Shown here one piece after another: positions 9,384 through 19,159 of a stretch of 36,036 bases of DNA. Where the stretch lies: positions 1 to 36,036 of the forward strand of contig JAUYAG010000197.1 of the NCBI GenBank assembly GCA_030693575.1, written 5' to 3'. A program made the translations under genes and the position numbers. Every line of letters begins with the position of its first letter. The stretch's first letter is position 1. The notes beneath the pieces were generated by a model. That model made no database searches. It saw only the letters and a list, made by a program, of their open reading frames with translations, and was not told where the DNA came from. Source of the DNA: Brevundimonas sp. (GTDB taxonomy: Bacteria > Pseudomonadota > Alphaproteobacteria > Caulobacterales > Caulobacteraceae).

Positions 9384-10097
9384 ATGAGACGCATCATCCA
9401 GGCGCTTGCGGCAGGCGCGGTTCTTTGCGCCGGAGTGTCGCCTGCCGCCGCCCAGGAAGCGCCGGCGACGACCGCGGCCCCGGCGGCAACGCCCGCCGGC
9501 ATCCCGCTCGACAACCCGTGGCGACGCGCGGTGTACGAACAGGCGAACACCCATTTCCAGCACCCGAGCTGGGGCGTGCGTCACTCCGAGCGCAACTATC
9601 TGCTGGGCATGACTCTGGCGGAGGCTGAGGGATTGCCGGTCGACGCCGACGTCCTGTTCGCCGCCGCCTTCCTGCATGACTGGGGCGGGATCGCGCCCTT
9701 CGCGGTCACCGGCGTGGACCATGCCGCCCGGTCGGTCGAACTGGCCGAACCCTTCCTGACCGATGCCGGCTTCCCGATGGAGAAATTCCCGGCGGTCCGC
9801 GCCGCCATCCTCGGCCATATGTACGACAAGGAGCCGGAAGGAGCGGAGGCGGTCGTCCTGCACGACGCCGACGCGCTGGACTTCCTCGGGGCCCTCGGCG
9901 CGGGTCGGCTGCTGGCGGCGACCGCCGACCGACCGGACTACGACCAGGCGCTGGGGCGGATCGAGCGATTCGCCGTCGATATTCCGCCCCGTCTGAAGAC
10001 CGGGGCGGCTCGTGATCTGGCCAGGCAACGCGTCGCGGTGATGACGGAATTCCTCGCCCAGCTACGGCGTGAGACGCCCGAGGGCGCCAGACCCTGA
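9384..10097 (+). CDS. Exported HD-domain protein (predicted metal-dependent phosphohydrolase)
   Basis: Signal peptide MRRIIQALAAGAVLCAGVSPAAAQ; H...HDW (FLHDWGG), GHMY and LHDADALDFLGALG follow the HD-domain pattern. Confidence 0.82.
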   Translation: MRRIIQALAAGAVLCAGVSPAAAQEAPATTAAPAATPAGIPLDNPWRRAVYEQANTHFQHPSWGVRHSERNYLLGMTLAEAEGLPVDADVLFAAAFLHDWGGIAPFAVTGVDHAARSVELAEPFLTDAGFPMEKFPAVRAAILGHMYDKEPEGAEAVVLHDADALDFLGALGAGRLLAATADRPDYDQALGRIERFAVDIPPRLKTGAARDLARQRVAVMTEFLAQLRRETPEGARP

Positions 10098-10130
10098 CAT
10101 GACCCGCAAACGCTGCTACAGGGCCGCGCC

Positions 10131-10793
10131 ATGAGCGCAGCCGTCATCGTCTTCCCGGGTTCCAACTGCGACCGCGACTGCAAGGTCGCCGTCGAACGCT
10201 CCACCGGCGAGCGGGTCGAGATGATCTGGCACCAGGAGACGGAGCTGCCGTCGGGCCTCGATCTGATCGTCCTGCCGGGCGGCTTCTCCTACGGCGACTA
10301 TCTGCGCTGCGGCGCGATGGCGGCGCAGTCGCCGGTCATGCAGGCCGTGAAGAAGGCCGCGGACGACGGCGTGGCCGTGGTCGGCATCTGCAACGGCTTC
10401 CAGATCCTGTGCGAGGCGGGGATGCTCCCCGGTGCCCTGCTGCGGAACGCCGGCCTCAAATACGTCTGCAAGCCGATCGCCCTGACCGTCGCCAATGGCC
10501 AGACCCGTTTCACCGCCGGCTACCAGGGCCAGCGCGAGGTCGTGATGACCCAGGGCAATGGCGACGGAAACTATTTCGCCGACCCCGAAACCCTGGCCCG
10601 CATCGAGGGCGAGGGGCAGGTTGTCTTCCGCTATGTCGACAATCCCAACGGCTCGGTCGCCGACATCGCCGGCCTCCAGAACACGCGCGGCAATGTGCTG
10701 GGGATGATGCCCCATCCCGACCGGGCGTTCGAGGAAGAACTGGGCTCGGCCGACGGCGCGACCCTGTTCCGCAGCATCTTCGCCGCCGCCTGA
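10131..10793 (+). CDS. purQ: Phosphoribosylformylglycinamidine synthase subunit PurQ (glutaminase)
   Basis: [22 protein letters not shown]...[15 protein letters not shown]...[22 protein letters not shown]: class I glutaminase PurQ. Confidence 0.97.
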   Translation: MSAAVIVFPGSNCDRDCKVAVERSTGERVEMIWHQETELPSGLDLIVLPGGFSYGDYLRCGAMAAQSPVMQAVKKAADDGVAVVGICNGFQILCEAGMLPGALLRNAGLKYVCKPIALTVANGQTRFTAGYQGQREVVMTQGNGDGNYFADPETLARIEGEGQVVFRYVDNPNGSVADIAGLQNTRGNVLGMMPHPDRAFEEELGSADGATLFRSIFAAA

Positions 10794-10864
10794 GGCGGAC
10801 TGCGGGCTTGACCGGACGCCGCGCGTCGGTCGATCTCCCCGGGGCGCAGTGCGGGGGCCGACCG

Positions 10865-11425
10865 ATGTTCATGAGCGAACGCCAGAAGATGATCTCGGGT
10901 CTGCCCTATGATCCGGGCGATTCCGAGCTTCAGGCCGACCAGACCGCCGCCAGACAGTGGATGGCCCGCTACAATGCCGCCATGGCGGCCAGCCCCGCCG
11001 AGCGCCGCGACCTGTTGCGTCAGCGGATGGGCGAGGTCGGCGAAGGCGCGATCATCCGGCCGCCGTTTCACTGCGACTACGGTTACAACATCCGCCTGGG
11101 CCGCGGCGTCTTCATGAATTTCAACTGCGTCGTGCTGGACGTGTGCGAGGTCGAGGTTGGCGATCAGACGCAGATCGGACCGGGGGTGCAGATCCTCACC
11201 GCCGACCATCCGCGCGATCCCGTTCAGCGGGCCGAGGGAATCGAGTTCGGGCGGCCCATCACGATCGGAAGGAACGTCTGGATCGGCGGCGGCGCCATCA
11301 TCCTGCCGGGCGTGACGATCGGCGATGACGCCATTATCGGCGCCGGATCGGTGGTCACAGGGGACGTGCCCGCCGGGGCGAGCGCCATGGGCAACCCGGC
11401 GCGGCTGAAATCGGCCTCAACCTAG
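10865..11425 (+). CDS. Sugar (maltose-type) O-acetyltransferase, left-handed beta-helix
   Basis: MFMSERQKMISGLPYDPGDSELQADQTAARQWMARYNA...; hexapeptide repeats and GRNVWIGGGAIILPGVTIGDDAIIGAGSVVTGDVPAG; LacA/Maa family. Start inside ORF 10409..11425. Confidence 0.93.
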   Translation: MFMSERQKMISGLPYDPGDSELQADQTAARQWMARYNAAMAASPAERRDLLRQRMGEVGEGAIIRPPFHCDYGYNIRLGRGVFMNFNCVVLDVCEVEVGDQTQIGPGVQILTADHPRDPVQRAEGIEFGRPITIGRNVWIGGGAIILPGVTIGDDAIIGAGSVVTGDVPAGASAMGNPARLKSAST

Positions 11426-11483
11426 AACTGTCCGGTTGTCACAGTTATGGCTGTATGATCGATCACTCTGGCGGAGCAGAGCA

Positions 11484-12275
11484 ATGCAATCCCGGCCATT
11501 CATGCTTGCGATCATCGCCATGGCCTGCGCCGGCCCAGTCCGGGCGCAGGAGGCGGCGAGCCAGGACTGGGCGCTCGTCGAGGCGCCGGAGCGGAGCGCC
11601 GTCATCGCCATCACCCGGTTCGACAACGGCATCACCCTGGCGGGCCGGTGCGTGAACGGCGCGTTCGATGTGACGGTCGCCGGCCTGCCGCCCGCGCAGG
11701 GCTATTCCCGAATCGTCCGCGTCTCCGTCGGCGACGAGGAACTGCGCCAGGAAACCTGGACGGTCGGAGCGGATCCGGCCGTCGCCTTCAGCCGCTTGCC
11801 GGCGCCGTTCGCCCGACGCCTGGCGGTCGGTGGGAAGTTGCAGATCGCCATCCCCGGAACCGACGGCCAGCGCGGAACCCGATATGTGATGGACTTGCCT
11901 CCTTCGCCGACGACCCTGGAGCGGACGTTGACCGCCTGTGGGCGCTCACTGGTCGATCCCCGGGACACCGGTCTGGATCGGGACGCCCCGGATGGCCTGT
12001 CGGGAGGCCTGGACTGGGCGTTGAGGCCGCGGATCGAGTTGCCGGATTCCGTGCGGGGCCGTTACGTCACGCGCGCCACGGTCACCACGTCCTGCCTCGT
12101 CGCCGAAACCGGATCCCTGACCGACTGTGTGATCGAAAGCGAACATCCCGGCGGATTCGGGCACGGTCGTGAGGTCGTCCGTTCCCTGCGAACCGCTCGT
12201 GTCCGGTCGCTGACGCCTGAGTTGGCGCTCGGTGGCCAGTTCGTCACCTTTACGGTGAATTTCTTGGACGAATGA
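11484..12275 (+). CDS. Secreted protein of unknown function with C-terminal TonB_C-like region
   Basis: MQSRPFMLAIIAMACAGPVRAQ signal peptide; C-terminus ATVTTSCLVAETGSLTDCVIESEHPGGFGHGREVVRSLRTARVRSLTPELALGGQFVTFTVNF resembles TonB C-terminal domains. Confidence 0.7.
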   Translation: MQSRPFMLAIIAMACAGPVRAQEAASQDWALVEAPERSAVIAITRFDNGITLAGRCVNGAFDVTVAGLPPAQGYSRIVRVSVGDEELRQETWTVGADPAVAFSRLPAPFARRLAVGGKLQIAIPGTDGQRGTRYVMDLPPSPTTLERTLTACGRSLVDPRDTGLDRDAPDGLSGGLDWALRPRIELPDSVRGRYVTRATVTTSCLVAETGSLTDCVIESEHPGGFGHGREVVRSLRTARVRSLTPELALGGQFVTFTVNFLDE

Positions 12276-12295
12276 GGCTGGTCCAGCCCGCGGCC

Positions 12296-13327
12296 TCAGA
12301 CACCCCAGGCCTGACCGCCGGCGCCGTAGGTGTCGACCGCCTGGAACAGCGCCGAGACCAGCGCCCGCTCCTCCTCGCTGATCTCCGGCTTCCAGACATC
12401 GAAGATCAGGATGGTGCGGTCCTGACCGCTGTCGTTCATGGCCTCATGCTCGATCGTGTCGTCGAACGCCCAGGCCTGGCCTTCGCGCCACTCGCGCGTG
12501 TCGTTGCCCACGCGGAAGCGGCTGCCTGCCGGTGCGATCAGCGGCAGATGGCAGATCAGGCGCGTGTTGATCAGACCGTGATGCGGCGGAATGCGCGCGC
12601 CGGCCTTCAGCTTCGAAAACAGGATCGACGGCGTCCGGCCGGGGACCCGGCACAGCGGGACCTCGGCGAGCGCCGCGAGGGTGCGCGGACAGCGCCGGGC
12701 GATGTCGGGCTGCTCCTCCCCGTCCTTCCACAAAAACAGGGCGCTCCAGTCGGCATTGGACATCATGCCGAAAGCGTCCCCGTTGGGCCGGTCCGCGCGC
12801 GGCTCGACATAGGGACGAAACAGGTCCGGCTCGGCCAGCAGCGCGTCCAGTTCGGCCCGAATCCCGCTGGCCTCCGCCTCGACCGCCGCCAGCCATGGCA
12901 GGGATTCGCGGGGCTGGAACTGTATCTGGGGCAGGCATGGGAACAGGTAGAAGTGCGGCTCCTGCTGGTACAACCGTTTGCGGCCGGCCATCAGGTCAAG
13001 GGACAAGGCGAACCGGTCGCTTGAGGTCGAGGGGTTGAAGCCTGCCCCGGCGAGGCTGTGCGTCAGATGGTCCTCAAACCGCTGACTTTGGGCCTGAACA
13101 GCGGCCTGGGCGCGGCGCAGCTGGGTGATGACCGCCGGAGCGAGGCCCTTGCCATCGCCGGCGGCGCGCAGGGCGGAACTGTAAAAGCTGGCGGCTGCAC
13201 GACTGTCACCGAGTCCCGCGAGCGCATCCCCCTTGGCGATCAGCGCGCCTGGATCGCGCGCGTTGAGGGCGAGCACGCGGTCTGCGGCTTCGAGAGCGGT
13301 GCGGTAGCCCTGTTCGGTCGTTGACAT
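12296..13327 (-). CDS. Aspartyl/asparaginyl beta-hydroxylase domain protein with N-terminal TPR-like region
   Basis: MSTTEQGYRTALEAADRVLALNARDPGALIAKGDALAGLGDSRAAASFYSSALRAAG (TPR-like) and FSKLKAGARIPPHHGLINTRLICHLPL...REWREGQAWAFDDTIEHEAMNDSGQDRTILIFDVWKPEIS (Asp_Arg_Hydrox pattern). Likely start is the ATG at 13327, inside ORF 12296..13411. Confidence 0.88.
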   Translation of the reverse strand: MSTTEQGYRTALEAADRVLALNARDPGALIAKGDALAGLGDSRAAASFYSSALRAAGDGKGLAPAVITQLRRAQAAVQAQSQRFEDHLTHSLAGAGFNPSTSSDRFALSLDLMAGRKRLYQQEPHFYLFPCLPQIQFQPRESLPWLAAVEAEASGIRAELDALLAEPDLFRPYVEPRADRPNGDAFGMMSNADWSALFLWKDGEEQPDIARRCPRTLAALAEVPLCRVPGRTPSILFSKLKAGARIPPHHGLINTRLICHLPLIAPAGSRFRVGNDTREWREGQAWAFDDTIEHEAMNDSGQDRTILIFDVWKPEISEEERALVSALFQAVDTYGAGGQAWGV

Positions 13328-13453
13328 GAGGTGATCGGATGCGGGCGAACGACGCTCGTCAAGATAAAAGAGGCCAGCAACCGGGATCTTGCGAACGCAT
13401 TGAACCTTCACTGTTCCGATGCGTAATCAGGGGCATCGCCCCGCGGAGTCGCC

Positions 13454-14251
13454 ATGTCCATCGTTCGCCCCACCTCCAGCCAGATGACCCGTCGACTGAT
13501 CGTCCTGGCCGCCGTCATCTTCGCCGTCGTGATCGGCCAGACGCAGGTCCTGCTTCAATGGGGCCAAAGCCCGGCCGAGTTCGCCGCCGACAGCGACGCC
13601 ACCCTGAAGGTCGCGGGCTACGCCTTCGCCATCTGGGGCGTGATCTATCTCTGGCTGGTGGTCTATGCGGTGAGGCAGGCGCTGCCCCAGACGGGCGAGA
13701 GCCTGCTGATTCATCGACTGGGCTGGCCGTCGGTCGCCGCCCTGCTCGGCATCGGCTGGTGGGTCGTAGCGGCGGCGTTCGACCAGGAGATCGCGACGAT
13801 CGTGCTGATCTTCGGCTCGCTGGCCGTCCTGCTGATTCCCCTGCTGGCCAACGCCGACGCCATCCGCGCCCTGCCGCGCGGTGATCGCGACCGGTGGATG
13901 ACCGTCTGGCCGCTGGCCATGCTGGCCGGCTGGCTGACTGTCGCGGCGCCGGTCAATCTGATCACCGTGGCCACCGGCAACGGCTGGCTGCCCGAGGTCC
14001 TCTCGCCGACCGTCTGGGCGAGTCTGGCCATCGCCGTGGTGGCGGGCGTAGCGCTCGGCGTCACGCAGCGGCTGCGGACCCTGGCCTATGGCCTGCCGAT
14101 CGCCTGGGGATTGCTCGGCGCGTTCGTCGCCGAGCAGGGGCGCAACCCGATGCTGGCCTATGTGGCGCTGGCCGCCGGCGTGACCGTTCTGGTGGGCACC
14201 ATCGTGCTGTCATTCCGCCTGCGCTCCGGCGTCGAACGGACGACCGCCTGA
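13454..14251 (+). CDS. Polytopic membrane protein, possibly TspO/MBR-related (tryptophan-rich sensory protein-like)
   Basis: Multiple TM helices; AGYAFAIWGVIYLWLVVYAVRQALPQ is reminiscent of TspO/MBR-related proteins. Family assignment is tentative. Confidence 0.6.
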   Translation: MSIVRPTSSQMTRRLIVLAAVIFAVVIGQTQVLLQWGQSPAEFAADSDATLKVAGYAFAIWGVIYLWLVVYAVRQALPQTGESLLIHRLGWPSVAALLGIGWWVVAAAFDQEIATIVLIFGSLAVLLIPLLANADAIRALPRGDRDRWMTVWPLAMLAGWLTVAAPVNLITVATGNGWLPEVLSPTVWASLAIAVVAGVALGVTQRLRTLAYGLPIAWGLLGAFVAEQGRNPMLAYVALAAGVTVLVGTIVLSFRLRSGVERTTA

Positions 14252-14319
14252 GCCCTGATCGCGCTCGCGTCCCAAGCAGTGGCTGACACGACTCTGTTCA
14301 ACGGCTAGAAGGCGCGCCC

Positions 14320-16536
14320 ATGAGCGCTCCGCAAAAGACCATGGCCGAACTGGCCGCCGAATACGGCCTGGCTCCGAACGAATATCAGGTCGTCCTCGAC
14401 CGGCTGGGGCGCGAGCCCAACAACGTCGAACTCGGCGTCTTCTCGGTGATGTGGTCCGAGCACTGCTCGTACAAGTCCTCGAAGATCCACCTGGGCAAAT
14501 TCCCGACCAAGGGCCCGCGGGTGATCTGCGGACCGGGCGAGAACGCCGGGGTCATCGACATCGACGATGGCGATGCGTGCATCTTCAAGATGGAGAGCCA
14601 CAACCACCCGAGCTTCATCGAGCCCTACCAGGGCGCGGCGACGGGCGTGGGCGGCATCATGCGCGACGTCTTCACCATGGGCGCGCGGCCCGTGGCCCTG
14701 CTGAACGCCCTGCGCTTCGGCGATCCGTCGCACGAGAAGACGAAGCGGCTGGTCAAGGGCGTGGTCTCCGGAATCGGCGGCTACGGCAACTGCGTCGGCG
14801 TGCCGACAGTGGCGGGCGAGACCAATTTCCACGCCGGCTACAACGGCAACATCCTGGTCAACGCCATGTGCGTCGGCGTGGCCAAGGCGGACGCCCTGTT
14901 CTATTCCGCCGCCCCGGCACCGGGGCTGTCGGTGGTCTATTTCGGCTCCAAGACCGGCCGCGACGGCATTCACGGCGCGACCATGTCCTCGGCCGAGTTC
15001 GACGATGAGTCGGACTCCAAACGGCCCACCGTCCAGGTCGGCGACCCCTTCGCAGAGAAACTGCTGATCGAGGCGACGCTGGAGCTGATGGCCTCGGGTG
15101 CCGTGGCGGCGATCCAGGACATGGGAGCGGCGGGCCTGACCTCCTCATCGGTCGAGATGGCCGGCAAGGGCGCGGTCGGCATCGAACTGAACATGGACGC
15201 CGTGCCCCAGCGCGAAGAGGGTATGACGGCCTATGAGATGATGCTGTCGGAAAGCCAGGAGCGGATGCTGGCCGTCCTGAAACCGGGCCGCGAGGAAGAC
15301 GGCCACCGGATATTCAAGAAATGGGGTCTGGACGCCGCCGTGATCGGCGTGACCACCGACACCGGCCGACTGGTGCTGAAGCATCACGGCGAGACGGTCT
15401 GCGACGTGCCGTTGGCCCCGTTGTTCGACGACGCGCCGTTGTATGACCGGCCGTGGGTGCAGCCGGCGCTGCAGTCCCGCCTGTCGCCCGCCGACGTGCC
15501 CGCGCCCGAGAGCTGGGTCGATGCGGTGATCAAGGTGGTCTGCTGCCCGGACATGGCCTCCAAACGCTGGATCTGGGAACAGTACGACCGCCACGTCATG
15601 GCCGACACCCTGCACGACTCGGCCACCGCCGCCGACGCCGGCGTGGTGCGGGTGCACGGCACGGACAAGGGTCTGGCCATGACCTCGGACTGCACGCCGC
15701 GCTATGTGCTGGCCGATCCCTATGAGGGCGGCAAACAGGCGGTGGCCGAGGCCTGGCGCAACCTGACGGCGGTCGGTTCCCTGCCCATCGCCATCACCGA
15801 CAACCTCAATTTCGGCAATCCGCAGCGGCCCGAGATCATGGGCCAGATCGTGCGCGCCATCGACGGCATGGCCGAGGCCTGCCGGGTGCTGGACTTCCCG
15901 GTCGTGAGCGGCAACGTCAGCCTCTACAACGAGACCAATGGCGCGGCCATTCCGCCGACCCCGACCGTCGGGGCGGTCGGCCTGCTGACCAACTACGACG
16001 TGGTCGTCGGCTTCGGCGGCATGGTCGAGGGCGATGTGCTGGTCCTGATCGGCGAGACCAAGGGCGAGCTGGGCTCGTCCATCTACCTGCGCGAAGTGCT
16101 GGGCCGCGAGGACGGCGCCCCGCCGCCGGTTGATCTGGTGCTGGAACGCAGGACCGGCGACTTCGTCCGCGAACAGATCGAGGCCGGAGCCCTGACCTGC
16201 GTGCACGACCTCTCGGACGGCGGGCTGATCGGGGCGGCGGCGGACATCGCGCTGGCCTCGGACTGTGGCGTCGAGCTGGATGCCAGCTCGGAAGCGCACG
16301 CCCACATCCTGCTCTTCGGCGAGGATCAGGCCCGCTATCTCGTCGCCGTGGCCGATTCGACGGAAATCATCGCCGCCGCCCAGGCCGCCGGCCTGCGAGC
16401 CTCCGTCATCGGCCGCGCCAAAGGTCGGGATTTCGCCTCGGGTGGCCCCGGCGGCGAGCTGTTCCGGCTGCCGCTGGATCACCTGCGCGAGATGCACGAG
16501 AGCTGGATGCCGGCCTGGATAGAAGGACACGCCTGA
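14320..16536 (+). CDS. purL: Phosphoribosylformylglycinamidine synthase subunit PurL
   Basis: 738 aa; [55 protein letters not shown]: diagnostic PurL motifs. Confidence 0.98.
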   Translation: MSAPQKTMAELAAEYGLAPNEYQVVLDRLGREPNNVELGVFSVMWSEHCSYKSSKIHLGKFPTKGPRVICGPGENAGVIDIDDGDACIFKMESHNHPSFIEPYQGAATGVGGIMRDVFTMGARPVALLNALRFGDPSHEKTKRLVKGVVSGIGGYGNCVGVPTVAGETNFHAGYNGNILVNAMCVGVAKADALFYSAAPAPGLSVVYFGSKTGRDGIHGATMSSAEFDDESDSKRPTVQVGDPFAEKLLIEATLELMASGAVAAIQDMGAAGLTSSSVEMAGKGAVGIELNMDAVPQREEGMTAYEMMLSESQERMLAVLKPGREEDGHRIFKKWGLDAAVIGVTTDTGRLVLKHHGETVCDVPLAPLFDDAPLYDRPWVQPALQSRLSPADVPAPESWVDAVIKVVCCPDMASKRWIWEQYDRHVMADTLHDSATAADAGVVRVHGTDKGLAMTSDCTPRYVLADPYEGGKQAVAEAWRNLTAVGSLPIAITDNLNFGNPQRPEIMGQIVRAIDGMAEACRVLDFPVVSGNVSLYNETNGAAIPPTPTVGAVGLLTNYDVVVGFGGMVEGDVLVLIGETKGELGSSIYLREVLGREDGAPPPVDLVLERRTGDFVREQIEAGALTCVHDLSDGGLIGAAADIALASDCGVELDASSEAHAHILLFGEDQARYLVAVADSTEIIAAAQAAGLRASVIGRAKGRDFASGGPGGELFRLPLDHLREMHESWMPAWIEGHA

Positions 16537-16967
16537 TGCGCTTCGCACCGATCACCCTGGCCGCCCTCGGCCTTGTCCTGTCCGCCTGCGACGGCGGCGG
16601 CGATCCCGTCCAGCAGGCCCTGCGCGACGCCTCGGCCGAGAACCACGCGGCGACCGTGCAGACTGGCGTGGTTTCCGCGCCGGCCCACGCCGGGGGCCAT
16701 GGCGCGACGCCGGGCGATCAGGCCTTCGCCGCCTCCGAAGCCGCCATGCATACAGATATGGCCAGGGCGTCCGGCGAAACGGTCGATGAGGCCTATATCG
16801 CCAAGATGATCGAACACCACCGGGGCGCGGTGGCCATGGCGGATGTGGCCCTTGCCCAGTCACGCGATCCGGAGATCCGGCGCATGGCGCGGCTGGTCAA
16901 GGACGCCCAGACCCGCGAGATCGCCGAGATGCGGGCGTGGAGGCCCGCGGCTCAAACGGCCCCGTGA
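16536..16967 (+). CDS. DUF305 domain lipoprotein
   Basis: Lipobox LSAC; DEAYIAKMIEHHRGAVAMADVALAQSRDPEIRRMARLVKDAQTREIAEMRAW is the DUF305 signature. Start overlaps the purL stop by one base. Confidence 0.93.
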   Translation: MRFAPITLAALGLVLSACDGGGDPVQQALRDASAENHAATVQTGVVSAPAHAGGHGATPGDQAFAASEAAMHTDMARASGETVDEAYIAKMIEHHRGAVAMADVALAQSRDPEIRRMARLVKDAQTREIAEMRAWRPAAQTAP

Positions 16968-17019
16968 CGCGCGTCACAAATCCGGGCTAGGTCAGGACCG
17001 TCACCGCCCGGAGGTTCCA

Positions 17020-18588
17020 ATGCGTTCGCTCGATTCCGTCTCCCGCCGAGGCCTGATGCTGGCGCTGGGCGCCGGCGGGGTGGTGCTGGGTTCCGGCCGT
17101 CAGGCCCTGGCCGATCCGGTTTTCGCCGAATATCCGTTCCAGCTGGGCATCGCCGCCGGCGATCCGACCCCTGACGGCTTCGTCATCTGGACCCGGCTGG
17201 CCCCCCGCCCGCTCGAGATCGGCCACGGCATGCCCTCGGCTTCGGTGCCCGTAAGGTGGGAAGTCGCAACGGATCGCGGCTTTTCCAACGTGGCGCAGAG
17301 GGGCGAGGCGATCGCCCGTCCCGAACTCGGCCATGCGGTGCACGTCGAGGTCGCAGGGCTGCAGCCCGGTCGCGACTATTTCTACCGCTTCACGGCCGGC
17401 GCCGAGCGCACCCCCTCGGGCCGGGCGAAGACGGCGCCGGCGGCCGGTTCCGCGGTCGCCCAGGTCCGCTTCGGCGTGCTGGGCTGCCAGGCCTATGAGC
17501 AGGGCTTCTACACCGCCCATCGCAAGGCCGCGGCCGAGGACCTGGACTTCGTTTACTGCTACGGAGATTACATCTACGAGGGCCGCGGTAACCGCACCTA
17601 CACCGGCTCGGGCGGGACCATTGAAAACCCGCGCCAGCACCTCGGCGGCGAGGTCTACAGCCTCGACGACTACCGGCGGCGCTACGCCCAGTACAAGCTG
17701 GACACCGACCTGCAGGCCAGCCACGCGGCGGCCGCGTGGTTCGTGACCTGGGACGACCACGAGATCGCGAATAACTGGGTCTCGGACTTCGACGACGGTG
17801 TCCCGCCCGAGGTCTTCCGGCTCCGCCGGCAGGCAGCGGCCCAGGCCTTCTATGAGCATATGCCGCTGCGCCGATCGGCCTTCCCGCGCGGGGCGGAGAT
17901 GCAGCTGTACCGCCACGCGACCTGGGGCGACCTGCTGGACCTCAACTTCCTCGACACCCGGCAATACCGCTCGGACCAGCCCTGCGACGACGCCTGGGGC
18001 ACGACCTGCGCCGGCGTCTCGGCGCGCGACGCCGACGTGCTCGGTCAGGCGCAGGAGGCGTGGCTGTATCGCAACCTCGACCAGTCGCGGGCGCACTGGA
18101 AGGTGCTGGCCCAGCAGATCATGGTTATGGATCTGGACCGCAAGGAGGGGCCTGAGCCCGGCTACAACCTCGACAGCTGGGCCGGCTACGCAATCCCGCG
18201 GCAGCGGCTGCTCGACCGGCTGCGGGAGCGCCGGATCGGCAATACGGTCGTCCTGACCGGGGACGAGCACCAGAACTACGCCGGCGAGCTGTACCGCGAC
18301 AGCCGCAACCCCGAGGGCGCGCCGATCGCCTCGGAGTTTGTCGCCACCTCGATCAGTTCATCGGGCGACGGCCAGGACCAAAGGGCCGACGGACGCCGCT
18401 ATCTGGCCGACAACCCGTTCCTGAAGTTCAACAACGCCCAGCGCGGCTATGTCGTCTGCGACGTGACGCCGGAACGGTGGCAGACGGAGTTCAGGGTGCT
18501 GGACAAGGTGTCGGAGCGCGGCGGGACGCTGAGCACGCGGGCGAAATTCGCGGTGGCCAGCGGCGATGCGCGGGTCGTGGCGGCCTGA
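17020..18588 (+). CDS. phoD: PhoD-family alkaline phosphatase/phosphodiesterase (Tat-exported)
   Basis: SRRGLMLALGAGG Tat-like signal; FQLGIAAGDPTPDGFVIWTRLAPRPL, VYCYGDYIYEG, WDDHEIANNW, VLTGDEHQNYAGELYRD. ATG at 17020 inside ORF 16843..18588. Confidence 0.93.
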   Translation: MRSLDSVSRRGLMLALGAGGVVLGSGRQALADPVFAEYPFQLGIAAGDPTPDGFVIWTRLAPRPLEIGHGMPSASVPVRWEVATDRGFSNVAQRGEAIARPELGHAVHVEVAGLQPGRDYFYRFTAGAERTPSGRAKTAPAAGSAVAQVRFGVLGCQAYEQGFYTAHRKAAAEDLDFVYCYGDYIYEGRGNRTYTGSGGTIENPRQHLGGEVYSLDDYRRRYAQYKLDTDLQASHAAAAWFVTWDDHEIANNWVSDFDDGVPPEVFRLRRQAAAQAFYEHMPLRRSAFPRGAEMQLYRHATWGDLLDLNFLDTRQYRSDQPCDDAWGTTCAGVSARDADVLGQAQEAWLYRNLDQSRAHWKVLAQQIMVMDLDRKEGPEPGYNLDSWAGYAIPRQRLLDRLRERRIGNTVVLTGDEHQNYAGELYRDSRNPEGAPIASEFVATSISSSGDGQDQRADGRRYLADNPFLKFNNAQRGYVVCDVTPERWQTEFRVLDKVSERGGTLSTRAKFAVASGDARVVAA

Positions 18589-18601
18589 GCCTCTCCAGAC
18601 A

Positions 18602-18688
18602 GGGAATTGGACGACGGATTCCGGGGGAATTGGAATATTGGCGGTGGGGAATTGAGAGACGACGACGACGGTCCTAGGCCCAATTCCC
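18602..18688. repeat. Phased GGGAATTG motif: three direct copies plus one inverted copy
   Basis: GGGAATTG at 18602-18609, 18625-18632 and 18647-18654; inverted CAATTCCC at 18681-18688. Spacing of direct copies is 23 and 22 bp. Confidence 0.7.
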
Positions 18689-18718
18689 GGCCGCCGGAGC
18701 GCCGCTCTCGAACCAGCA

Positions 18719-19159
18719 CTACGACTTCGTGGCGTCGGACTGATCGAGCGTTCCTGCGAGCCTACTCCGGTGCTTCGCGGGGATTATCCTGAGCACCGCG
18801 ACGAGCACCACGCCCACGCACCCGCAGAGCGCGCCGATTGCGACCAGCAGCGCGGATTGGCCGACGATGCCGGGCCAGATGCGGGTGTCCTGCACGTTCA
18901 GCGAGGCGCTCATCAGGATATTGGCGGCGGCATAGACGCCGAGCAGCGGCCCGAGAGCCCCCAGCATGCCGGCCAAGGTCGATGAGACATTTCTGAATCG
19001 ACCTCGAGCAACGAGGTCGACCAAGGCAATCGCCACGATCGCCAAGGTCAGCCAGAAGAGGCCCTGAAGAACGAAATCCGCCGTCGGCTCCAGCCCCTCG
19101 GCGAGCAAATAGCTTGGTAACCGACCGTGCGGCTCCTCACTAACCTCCACCGGCGCCAT
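18719..19159 (-). CDS. Hypothetical membrane protein (146 aa)
   Basis: Continuous ORF with about three hydrophobic segments (FVLQGLFWLTLAIVAIALVDLV, LAGMLGALGPLLGVYAAANILM, ALLVAIGALCGCVGVVLVAVL). No family recognised. Confidence 0.65.
   Translation of the reverse strand: MAPVEVSEEPHGRLPSYLLAEGLEPTADFVLQGLFWLTLAIVAIALVDLVARGRFRNVSSTLAGMLGALGPLLGVYAAANILMSASLNVQDTRIWPGIVGQSALLVAIGALCGCVGVVLVAVLRIIPAKHRSRLAGTLDQSDATKS

Noticed and set aside
12272-13024. 250-aa plus-strand ORF opposite the Asp/Asn hydroxylase gene
   Set aside because: The minus-strand frame carries a recognisable hydroxylase domain; this one does not.
13339-13884. 181-aa plus-strand ORF overlapping the TspO-like gene
   Set aside because: Different frame from the membrane-protein ORF, Arg/Asp-rich and lacking hydrophobic pattern or motifs.
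15145-16548. 467-aa minus-strand ORF opposite purL
   Set aside because: GC-driven antisense frame of purL.
18447-18719. 90-aa minus-strand ORF over the GGGAATTG region
   Set aside because: Overlaps the phoD 3' end and its Pro/Ser-rich sequence is a by-product of the repeats; no coding evidence.
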